DNA of 8,352 nucleotides from the NCBI GenBank assembly GCA_964512045.1, contig CAZEJK010000223.1, positions 1-8,352 on the forward strand, read 5' to 3'. Below the pieces are notes generated by a model. That model was not told the DNA's origin, ran no database searches, and was given only the letters and a program-made list of their open reading frames with translations. Source of the stretch: CAZEJK01 sp964512045 (GTDB lineage Bacteria; Acidobacteriota; Thermoanaerobaculia; Thermoanaerobaculales; Sulfomarinibacteraceae). The position numbers were made by a program, and so were the translations under genes. Below, piece after piece: positions 1-6,096 of this stretch (position 1 is the first letter of the stretch; every line of letters begins with the position of its first letter).

Positions 1-54
1 ATGCTCGGCGTACCTCAGGGTATGCCTGCGCTTTTCCGAAGAACTGGAGCATCA

Positions 55-113
55 GGATCCCGGCACCGGCCGCGGTCCCGGCCCCGGTAGCCGGTAGCCG
101 GCCCCGGACTCCC
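55..113. repeat. Tract of nine short GG...CC units
   Basis: From 55 to 113 the sequence divides without remainder into nine units of 6 to 8 bases. All begin GG and eight of the nine end in CC; the third unit, 68-73, ends GC. Exact copies are GGTAGCC at 86-92 and 93-99, and GGCCCC at 80-85 and 100-105; 74-79 is GGTCCC. A similar but looser tract occupies the right end of the window. This looks like a degenerate, slippage-prone intergenic repeat. Its function is unknown. Confidence 0.6.
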
Positions 114-136
114 GAAGCCCTGACCGTCGGGCTGAC

Positions 137-193
137 CCGTAGCCTCACTGGGTGCGAACACATCGCTATCCACCACTGAACTCCGTAGCCTCA
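137..193 (+). repeat. 11-bp direct repeat upstream of the amidase
   Basis: CCGTAGCCTCA occurs at 137-147 and again at 183-193, 46 bp start to start. Each copy includes a TAGCCT hexamer (140-145 and 186-191) that fits a loose TANNNT -10 pattern. It could be a paired regulator site or decayed members of the neighbouring GGTAGCC repeat. No function is assigned. Confidence 0.4.
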
Positions 194-333
194 ACGCCGA
201 ACCACAAAGCGCCAGGCCCCAGGTCGACGTGGAGGCTGATGGCGTGGGTTGGGAAGTCAGAGCCGAGAACCTGCGAGATCGTCCCGCCTTGCTCCCGAGC
301 CGTGAATCCAGCACACTGTGTCGGGTGTCCAAC

Positions 334-340
334 GGGAGGT
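334..340 (+). promoter_or_regulatory. Ribosome binding site that sets the amidase start
   Basis: GGGAGGT lies five bases before the ATG at 346. It favours that codon over the in-frame ATG at 229, which has no comparable site and would place 39 non-homologous-looking residues before an otherwise clean signal peptide. Confidence 0.8.
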
Positions 341-345
341 GTGTC

Positions 346-1914
346 ATGCGCAGAGGTTTCCAGCGTTGGTGTGTTCTGGCGGCTGTGCTCGCCGTTTGTG
401 CGGTGCCCCTGGCCTCGGCCCAGAGCGGTGTCGAGGCGTTGGTCGTGGAGTCCACGGTCGGCGAGCTGCAGGCGATGATGGAGGACGGCGTCCTGACCTC
501 GGAGGCGATCACGTTTGCGTGCATGGCCCGGATCGGTCGGCTCGACTCCGGGCTGCGTGCGGTGATCGCCCTGAACCCGGACGCGGTCGCGCAGGCGCGA
601 GCGCTGGACCTCGAGCGACTCGAGGGCACGGTGCGGGGCCCGCTGCACGGAGTCCCGGTGCTGCTCAAGGACAACATCGAGACCGTGGGGGCGCTGCCGA
701 CCACTGCTGGCTCCCTGGCCCTTGCCAGAAACGTCACCAACCGCGATGCCGGCCTGGTCAAGCACCTGCGCGCGGCGGGAGCGGTGATCTTGGGCAAGAC
801 CAACCTGAGCGAGTGGGCGAACTTCCGTTCCGAGCGCTCGTCGTCGGGGTGGAGCGCCGTCGGCGGTCAGTGCCGTAACCCGTACGATCCGAGCAGGACG
901 CCGTGCGGCTCCAGCTCTGGCTCCGGGGTGGCGGTGGCGGCGAGCTTCGCTCCCCTCGCGATCGGGACGGAGACGAACGGTTCCGTGGTGTGTCCGGCGA
1001 CCGTCAACGGTGTTGTCGGTATCAAACCGACCGTGGGCCTGGTGAGCCGTTTCGGGATCGTGCCGATCTCCCACACCCAGGACACCGCTGGGCCGATGGC
1101 GCGCACGGTCGCGGACGCTGTGACCCTGCTCGAAGGAATGATCGGTTCGGATCCGAACGACCCTGCCACCGATGTTGTGGAGCGTACCGCCGACTGGAGC
1201 CTGCTCGACCACCTGAAGGCGGACGGGCTCGAGGGCAAGCGGATCGGTGTGGTGCGCTCGCTGTCGGGGTTCCACAGCGAGGCGGACGCTCTCCTGGAGC
1301 GGGCGATCGGGGATCTCACGACCGCTGGAGCGACCGTGGTCGACGAGCTCGACCTCGAGCGACCGGAAGGGCTCGGCCAGGCAGCGTACGACGTGCTGCT
1401 GTACGAGTTCCAGCACGATCTCAACGCCTATCTGGCCGGTGCTCCGAACATCGAGACGCTGCCGGCGCAGACCCTCGACGAGCTGATCGAGTTCAACCAG
1501 GAGCATGCCGCGGCGGAGATGCCGTGGTTCGATCAGGAGATCTTCGTGAAGTCTGCCGCCAAGGGTCCCCTCAGTGACGAGGCGTATCTGGAGGCGCTCG
1601 GGGTCAGCCGAGACGGCTCCCGGAAGGCGATTGACGCTCTCATGGCGGAGCACCAGCTCGACGCGCTGATCGCTCCCACCGGCGCGCCGGCGTGGACGAT
1701 CGATCTGGTCAACGGAGACCACTTCATCGGTGGCAGCTCCTCATACCCGGCGCGAGCCGGCTACCCGAACATCACCGTGCCGATGGGGATGGTCCACGGC
1801 CTTCCAGTGGGGCTGTCGTTCTTCGCATCGGCGCTGGACGAACCGACCCTGATCGAGATCGCCTACGCCTACGAGCAGGCGACCGAGCGACGGGTACCAC
1901 CCCAGCTCGAGTAG
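346..1914 (+). CDS. Secreted amidase-signature family hydrolase
   Basis: This 522-residue protein is a serine hydrolase of the amidase signature family, which hydrolyses carboxamide bonds. Residues 1-25 form a Sec-type signal peptide: basic MRR, a hydrophobic core, and ASA before Gln26, so it should act outside the cytoplasm. The Ser-cisSer-Lys triad is visible: Lys108 in the VLLKDN motif; the Ser cluster at 189-191 in CGSSSGSG (cis-Ser probably Ser189, by the usual 24-residue spacing); and nucleophile Ser213 in GTETNGSVVCPA. The C-terminal half has the family's IAPTGAPAW, YPNITVPMG and GLPVGLSFF segments. The CGSSSGSG and SVVCPA forms match a subfamily of stand-alone amidases found in bacteria and plants, and not GatA of tRNA amidation. 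No GatB or GatC gene is nearby. The substrate cannot be read from the sequence. The stop lies 3 bp from the convergent gene's stop. Confidence 0.93.
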   Translation: MRRGFQRWCVLAAVLAVCAVPLASAQSGVEALVVESTVGELQAMMEDGVLTSEAITFACMARIGRLDSGLRAVIALNPDAVAQARALDLERLEGTVRGPLHGVPVLLKDNIETVGALPTTAGSLALARNVTNRDAGLVKHLRAAGAVILGKTNLSEWANFRSERSSSGWSAVGGQCRNPYDPSRTPCGSSSGSGVAVAASFAPLAIGTETNGSVVCPATVNGVVGIKPTVGLVSRFGIVPISHTQDTAGPMARTVADAVTLLEGMIGSDPNDPATDVVERTADWSLLDHLKADGLEGKRIGVVRSLSGFHSEADALLERAIGDLTTAGATVVDELDLERPEGLGQAAYDVLLYEFQHDLNAYLAGAPNIETLPAQTLDELIEFNQEHAAAEMPWFDQEIFVKSAAKGPLSDEAYLEALGVSRDGSRKAIDALMAEHQLDALIAPTGAPAWTIDLVNGDHFIGGSSSYPARAGYPNITVPMGMVHGLPVGLSFFASALDEPTLIEIAYAYEQATERRVPPQLE

Positions 1915-1917
1915 GCA

Positions 1918-3771
1918 TCAGGGCTGGCGAACGGAGACCGGCGGTCCGGTAGGCGGGGCCGGGTCCACCGCGGACTCTGGTACCGGAAGGCCGACGGCGC
2001 GCATGAGAGCGAGGGCGTTGGAGTGGGTGACCGTTCCCGGCCGGAGCCGGTAGTCGAAGGCGAGCTCGCCGGCATCGAGCTGGTCAGAGAAGTGGACGTT
2101 GGCGGCCGGGCCGAGCGCTTCGGCCATCGGCGCCAGCGCCAGGTCGTGCGTGGTCACCAGTCCGATGGCGCCGCGATCGAGCAGGGCCTTCAGAAGCAGC
2201 TCCGCACCGATCCGCCGGTCGTGGGAGTTGGTGCCGCCGAACAGCTCGTCGAGCAAGAACAGCACCGGGAGCGGACCGTCGCATGCGTCCACGATCCGCT
2301 TCAGGCGACTGATCTCCGCAAAGAACCGGGAACGGCCGCCGAGGAGTGAGTCGCTCACGCCGATGGAGGCACCGACCGCCAGTGGAGTGAGGGTCATGCG
2401 GTGGGCGCGGACGGGGGCCCCCGCCATGGCGAGCACCACATTGGTGCCGAGGCTCCTGAGCAACGTGCTCTTGCCGGACATGTTCGAGCCGCTGACGATC
2501 AGCAGTCGTCGGTCCGGATCCAGGGTCAGGTCGTTGCGAATCGCTGTGCTCGCGGGGAGCAACGGATGGACGAGACCGTGAGCCTCGATCCGGGGCTCGT
2601 CATCCCCGAGGTCAGGAAACGGGTCCTCTGGGTGCTCGTAGGCGTAGGCGGCCATCGCAAGCAACGCTTCGGCTGAGCCCACCGCAGCGAACCACTCGGG
2701 CAGATGGGCGCCAACACGTTGGCGCCAGCTCTCGACCGAGCTCGCAACATGAACGCCCCAGTTCAGCAACCACGCGATGGGCGCGAACAGCATGTTATGG
2801 CGACTGTCGAGGTGGCCGCTGAGCCGGCGCAGCCGATCGATCTCCTCGCTGGGGCGAGGTCCTCCGCTGGCGAGTCGCTTCTGCAGGTGGCTCAGCCACG
2901 TCGCCTCGAACGACTCGGACTCGAGGAGTGCGATCAGCTCGGCGAGGAGCTGCAGCTCGCGGTCGCGTCGGGAGACGGCACTCGCCACGGCGTCGACCCA
3001 GTGCCGCTCACGCAATGTGAAGACGCCGTGGGTGGCGATGGCGAGGAGTGCGGGCGCCGGGCTCCAGCCGAAGCCCCACCATCCGATCAGGGCGATGGTG
3101 GTGAGCGTTGAGAGCGCGGTGGCGAACCACCGGACACGTCGTGCGCGTGGCGCCGGCGGTGCGGCGGCCCACGACTCCAGCGGTGACGGGTCGAGCACGT
3201 GGCGGACGTCGTCGCCGACGAGCGCGATCGCCTCTCGGAGATCGAGGCGCTCTCTGAGCTCGTCCACAGCCTCCTGCCGGGCGATCACCTCGGAGCGCTC
3301 CGCGGGCTCGAGCAGCCATCTCGCCAACGTGCGCTCTCCGCTCACGGTGCGCGCCGTGCACAGGAGCTCGAACAGGGAGCCGCGACCGAACAGATCGAGA
3401 TCTTCGGCGTAGCGGTGATCCTCAGGCGCCAGCTCGTCGCCGGTGATACCCGTCCCGATCCACTGCTCGTGAAGCCGCGCAAGACCCTGCGTGTAGAAGT
3501 CGCTCACCCTTCGGGCCCGAGCTTGACGGCGGATGGTCCGAGAATGGAGGGCCACGAGGGCGAAGAATGCAACGAGCGGCAGGAGAATCCAGGCAAGAGG
3601 TACCATGCGCCACTCGGTGGCGATCAGGGCCACAGCCACGACACCAGCGAACACCAGACCGCGAGCCCATGACAGCCTTCGGCTGCGCGTCTCCAGCTCC
3701 TGGACGCGCTGGTCGGCCGCGGCCCGCCGCGCCTCGTACGTCTGGATCCCCGAGTCTCTGGAGCGTTCCAT
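1918..3771 (-). CDS. Membrane-anchored MutS-like ATPase lacking mismatch-recognition domains
   Basis: This 617-residue protein carries a MutS-family ATPase in its C-terminal third. Visible motifs are Walker A GSNMSGKST (428-436), the IGVSDSLLGGRS motif (470-481), Walker B LFLLDELFGGTN (504-515), the switch histidine in VTTHD (539-543), and the terminal YRLRPGTVTHSN segment. The first ~400 residues are not the MutS mismatch-binding and connector domains. They hold two hydrophobic hairpins, about 36-76 and 213-251, predicting four membrane passes, separated by charged helical stretches. Proteins of this layout are annotated as MutS-family in many bacteria without an established role, so ordinary mismatch repair should not be assumed. 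The ATG at 3771 gives a natural N-terminus; an in-frame ATG at 3813 would add 14 residues and overlap the divergent gene's promoter. No Shine-Dalgarno site precedes the ATG, but TATGCT sits at -12 to -7. Confidence 0.9.
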   Translation of the reverse strand: MERSRDSGIQTYEARRAAADQRVQELETRSRRLSWARGLVFAGVVAVALIATEWRMVPLAWILLPLVAFFALVALHSRTIRRQARARRVSDFYTQGLARLHEQWIGTGITGDELAPEDHRYAEDLDLFGRGSLFELLCTARTVSGERTLARWLLEPAERSEVIARQEAVDELRERLDLREAIALVGDDVRHVLDPSPLESWAAAPPAPRARRVRWFATALSTLTTIALIGWWGFGWSPAPALLAIATHGVFTLRERHWVDAVASAVSRRDRELQLLAELIALLESESFEATWLSHLQKRLASGGPRPSEEIDRLRRLSGHLDSRHNMLFAPIAWLLNWGVHVASSVESWRQRVGAHLPEWFAAVGSAEALLAMAAYAYEHPEDPFPDLGDDEPRIEAHGLVHPLLPASTAIRNDLTLDPDRRLLIVSGSNMSGKSTLLRSLGTNVVLAMAGAPVRAHRMTLTPLAVGASIGVSDSLLGGRSRFFAEISRLKRIVDACDGPLPVLFLLDELFGGTNSHDRRIGAELLLKALLDRGAIGLVTTHDLALAPMAEALGPAANVHFSDQLDAGELAFDYRLRPGTVTHSNALALMRAVGLPVPESAVDPAPPTGPPVSVRQP

Positions 3772-3819
3772 GGCGCCAGCATACGCGGTCCGCGCGGCGG
3801 GCTGCAGTACCATCGGGCG
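3772..3819. promoter_or_regulatory. Overlapping divergent promoters, probably leaderless in both directions
   Basis: On the + strand TACCAT (3808-3813) lies at -12 to -7 relative to the A of the ATG at 3820. On the - strand TATGCT (3783-3778) lies at -12 to -7 relative to the A of the ATG at 3771. Both fit the TANNNT -10 consensus at the spacing expected if transcription begins at the start codon itself. Neither gene has a clear Shine-Dalgarno site. The -35 zones would fall inside each other, about 3785-3790 and 3801-3806, though neither resembles TTGACA. An 8-bp palindrome, CCGCGCGG (3790-3797), lies near the midpoint. Promoter activity is inferred. Confidence 0.55.
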
Positions 3820-4872
3820 ATGCAGACGCTGATCGTCGGAGACCTGCACGGCTGTTACGACGAGCTGATCGCCCTGTGCCGGAAGGCCGAGCTCGCGGCG
3901 GACGACCTGATCATCTCGGTGGGTGACCTGGTGGATCGTGGACCGAAGAGCCTCGAGGTCGTCCGATTTTTCGCTGCCGATCCCGAGCACCGCAGGGCCG
4001 TGCTCGGCAACCACGAGGCCAAGCACCTCCTTGGTCGGTTCGAGGACGGTCAGGATCCCTCCGGACGGATCACCCGACGGCAGCTGTCGCAGTCGGCGTA
4101 TCAGGAGCTGCTGACCTTTGCACGGCGCCTGCCACTGTGGCTCGATCTCGACGAGGTCACCATCGTGCATGCCGGCCTCCAGCCCGGCCTGCCGCTCGCC
4201 GAGCAGGATGAAAGGGTTCTGACCGGTCGCGGCTCTCTCGGTAGGGCGGGTTGGGACGGTCGGTCGCGGTGGTGGTTCGACGATCCGGAGCTCGACTGGC
4301 CGAAGCCGATCGTGTTCGGGCATCAGATCTTCCCCGAGGTAGCGCGCGGTCGAAGGCAAAACGTCTGGGGGCTGGACACCGGCGCCTCGGAAGGGGGTCG
4401 CCTCACCGGGCTGCGCCTACCGGGCTTCGAGCTGGTGTCTGTACCGACCCCAGACTACTGGAGCGAGGCGCTCGCTCAGTGGGGTCCGACGCTGCTGGCG
4501 GAGGATCTTCCACGCCTGCCGTGGCGTCGGGTGCTGAGGCTCGATGCGGACGCGTTTCCGTCCTGGCTCGCCGAGGAGATCGTTCGGGCCCAGAGACGCT
4601 TGCAACAGCTGGTCGGTCGGATCGGCCGCGACGTGGACGCCCTCCGCCAGGAGACCGGTTACGACCGCCTCGATCCACAGCAACGGGCGGCGGTCATGCG
4701 TCAGCTTCGCGCGGAGTCGAGGTTCCAGACGCGGTACGGACGCCTCGTTCTGCGCTCGTTCCCCAGCGGACCCGACGTCCATGCCGTTGTTCGCGCTGTA
4801 CCGACTCCCGACGCGGTCGAGGAGCTGCTGTCTGCAAGCGCGCTCGGGCGCCGGCCAACGGTGGACGGCTGA
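3820..4872 (+). CDS. PPP-type metallophosphatase with a C-terminal extension
   Basis: This 350-residue protein belongs to the calcineurin-like metallophosphoesterase superfamily, closest to bacterial PPP/ApaH-like enzymes. All metal and catalytic motifs are present: GDLHG (7-11), GDLVDRG (35-41), GNHE (63-66), HAG (117-119), FGHQ (166-169), and the closing WGLDTG (183-188). It should hydrolyse phosphate esters using two metal ions; candidates are phosphoprotein Ser/Thr or diadenosine tetraphosphate, and the sequence does not decide between them. The catalytic domain ends near residue 210. About 140 further residues follow, rich in Arg, Gln and Leu and probably helical, with no motif I recognise. 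There is no signal peptide, so it is cytoplasmic. The start has only weak GGGCG before it but a well-placed -10-like TACCAT, suggesting a leaderless message. It ends 13 bp from the convergent HAD gene. Confidence 0.88.
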   Translation: MQTLIVGDLHGCYDELIALCRKAELAADDLIISVGDLVDRGPKSLEVVRFFAADPEHRRAVLGNHEAKHLLGRFEDGQDPSGRITRRQLSQSAYQELLTFARRLPLWLDLDEVTIVHAGLQPGLPLAEQDERVLTGRGSLGRAGWDGRSRWWFDDPELDWPKPIVFGHQIFPEVARGRRQNVWGLDTGASEGGRLTGLRLPGFELVSVPTPDYWSEALAQWGPTLLAEDLPRLPWRRVLRLDADAFPSWLAEEIVRAQRRLQQLVGRIGRDVDALRQETGYDRLDPQQRAAVMRQLRAESRFQTRYGRLVLRSFPSGPDVHAVVRAVPTPDAVEELLSASALGRRPTVDG

Positions 4873-4885
4873 GAGTAGCGTGTCG

Positions 4886-5563
4886 TCAGCTCAAGATCAG
4901 CTCGCGGAACTCGTCGATCGTGTCGAGCACCGCCACGCAGTTGCGCTCCATGAACTCGCGGATCTCCGGAATATGGTGGCTCCAGCACGCTGCTGCGGCG
5001 TCGACGCCGGCGGCCAGCGCCATATCGATTCCGGGCTTGAGGTCATCAACAACCAGTACATCGGAGGGTGACACTCCGAGCCGACGGATCGTCTCGTGCA
5101 CCGGGTACGGGTACGGCTTGCGCCGCTCGACGCCCAGCTCCCAGCCGAAGATCAGCTCCGGCATGACCCGCGTCCCGTCGTACGCGGCGGTGTAGTGCGC
5201 CCGGATTACGGTCTCGTCGGAGTGTGAGACCACCACGAGATACCCCCCCTGCGCCTGGTATGCGGCCAGAGCCTCGAGCATGCCCGGGTAGAACGATGGG
5301 GTTCCGGCGGCCGTGTGCTCGCGCCAGATCTGCTCCTCCACGGCCAGCTCCTCGGGTGTGAGCTTCAGCTCGTCATGCAGATACTGCAGGATCCCGGGGT
5401 GGAAGTTCTTGGCGAACCAGGTTTCGACATCGACCACCGGCTCGCCCGGACGTAGGGTCTCCATCGCCTTGACGTGGGCTGGGTAGTGAACGCCTCGGGT
5501 GCTGTCCACCGCGGTGTCGTCATGGTCCAGGATCAGACAGGAGTAACGCAGGGTAGCCTCCAT
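4886..5563 (-). CDS. HAD-superfamily hydrolase, DHDDT subtype
   Basis: This 225-residue cytoplasmic protein has the four HAD phosphatase motifs: motif I LDHDDT (nucleophile Asp13, acid/base Asp15, Thr17), motif II Ser113 in VVVSHSD, motif III Lys149 in RRKPYP, and motif IV VVDDLKPG with Asp173 and Asp174. A helical cap domain lies between motif I and about residue 95. This is the arrangement of phosphoglycolate phosphatase-like enzymes, which remove phosphate from small metabolites; the substrate is unknown. Motif I has Asp16 where most relatives have Gly (DxDGT). From memory, HAD proteins with DHDDT followed by a YP-containing segment form a recognisable set common in Clostridia, so this may be a distinct subfamily. 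No Shine-Dalgarno site precedes the ATG; TATCAT lies at -15 to -10. Convergent with the phosphatase and divergent from the lipoprotein gene. Confidence 0.88.
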   Translation of the reverse strand: MEATLRYSCLILDHDDTAVDSTRGVHYPAHVKAMETLRPGEPVVDVETWFAKNFHPGILQYLHDELKLTPEELAVEEQIWREHTAAGTPSFYPGMLEALAAYQAQGGYLVVVSHSDETVIRAHYTAAYDGTRVMPELIFGWELGVERRKPYPYPVHETIRRLGVSPSDVLVVDDLKPGIDMALAAGVDAAAACWSHHIPEIREFMERNCVAVLDTIDEFRELILS

Positions 5564-5649
5564 ACGGTGGGGATGATACCTGAACCGAGGCGAACGAGGC
5601 TGGAGCCTGGTACTCTTCGGTGAGAGACACGGAACCGGAGGGGGCGCAG
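5564..5649. promoter_or_regulatory. Divergent promoter region between HAD and C45-like genes
   Basis: On the - strand, TATCAT (5578-5573) is placed so that transcription would begin only two or three bases before the HAD start codon. On the + strand, TACTCT (5611-5616) would start a transcript near 5623, giving a leader of roughly 27 bases that contains GGAGG (5637-5641), eight bases before the ATG at 5650. No convincing -35 box accompanies either hexamer. These are pattern-based proposals only. Confidence 0.4.
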
Positions 5650-6060
5650 ATGTCGGTGGATCGAAGGACGGTCCTGAAGCTGCTGGCTGTCACCACGCTC
5701 GTCGGGTGTGGGAACGAGACCGAGCTCCCGTTGTCGGAGCTGGAGGTGGCGGGATCGCCGGGCGAGCTTGGCCGAGCGCACGGCACGGCGTTCCAGTCGA
5801 AGATCCGCGCCAACCTCGACTTCTATCTGCAGTGGCTCGGCCAGGCCGGAGGGACGACGTCGGAGCACCTGCTCGAGCTGGCGCGCGGATTCGTACCCGT
5901 GCTGGGCGAGCGGTTTCCGCAGATGCTCAAGGAGATGGAGGCCATCGCGTCCGGTACCGGGATGCGTCTCGACGAGGTCATGCTGATCAATGCGCGCACC
6001 GACATCCTCGCCCGCGGCGCGCCGCACATGAGCGAGTGGGTCGAGCGTCCGGGGGTGTGA
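5650..6060 (+). CDS. Probable Tat lipoprotein: N-terminal part of a peptidase C45-like protein, catalytic half missing
   Basis: This 136-residue protein begins with a twin-arginine stretch (DRRTVLK, 4-10), a hydrophobic segment and a lipobox LVGC with Cys20, so it is probably exported and lipidated. Residues 33-119 resemble the pre-cleavage part of C45 (isopenicillin N acyltransferase-like) Ntn hydrolases: GSPGELGRAHG (35-45), a helical stretch, a run matching EMEAIASGTGMRLDEV (95-110), and INARTDI (113-119). In intact relatives the autocatalytic Cys of a Cys-Thr motif follows this Asn-Arg-Thr segment shortly, then about 200 residues of catalytic fold. Here the reading frame stops 17 residues after INARTDI with no Cys, and the next gene starts 36 bases later, so that half is absent and not just frameshifted. 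It may be a decaying gene or a small protein with a new role. The ATG at 5650 has GGAGG at 5637-5641; the in-frame GTG at 5620 lacks one. Confidence 0.65.
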   Translation: MSVDRRTVLKLLAVTTLVGCGNETELPLSELEVAGSPGELGRAHGTAFQSKIRANLDFYLQWLGQAGGTTSEHLLELARGFVPVLGERFPQMLKEMEAIASGTGMRLDEVMLINARTDILARGAPHMSEWVERPGV

Positions 6061-6096
6061 GAGGATGCCCGAGAACCACGAACTGAGGAGGTTCCA

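Larger units (their letters stand above)
1..345. other. Non-coding or remnant region upstream of the amidase
   Basis: No convincing complete gene lies here. Bases 2-97 are open on the + strand, ending in TAG at 95-97, with mostly G/C third positions in the first 18 codons. They could be the last codons of a gene that begins outside the window, but the final codons run into the GG...CC repeat tract and no family is recognisable. On the - strand, about 166-300 is open and its translation reads protein-like, but it has no credible start. The region also contains the repeat tract at 55-113 and an 11-bp direct repeat. No TANNNT -10-like hexamer occurs between about 230 and 345, so the amidase promoter is either further up or of another type. 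Confidence 0.5.

Noticed and set aside
1..52. Possible gene start on the minus strand at 52 reading out of the window
   Set aside because: Its seventeen codons read plausibly, but third positions are only about half G/C and no clear ribosome binding site precedes it. The opposite frame fits coding bias better, though it also fits no known family.
55..113. CRISPR array or phage attachment site
   Set aside because: The units are 6 to 8 bases without spacers, and no cas, integrase or tRNA gene is present.
116..133. Possible intrinsic terminator: AGCCC at 116-120 pairing with GGGCT at 129-133
   Set aside because: The stem has only five base pairs with an eight-base loop and no T-run follows.
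229..345. Extended amidase N-terminus from the ATG at 229
   Set aside because: The 39 extra residues would bury the signal peptide, do not resemble amidase sequence and lack a ribosome binding site; the ATG at 346 has one.
166..1722. A 518-codon open frame on the minus strand across the amidase gene
   Set aside because: It is the shadow of the amidase, which has catalytic motifs, a signal peptide and a ribosome binding site. The shadow translation is Arg/His/Gly-rich with no motif. Only its last ~45 codons, outside the amidase, were kept as a weak observation.
3772..4359. Extended N-terminus for the MutS-like protein
   Set aside because: The open frame continues through the phosphatase gene in antisense. 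Those residues have no MutS or membrane features, and the promoter-like TATGCT supports the start at 3771.
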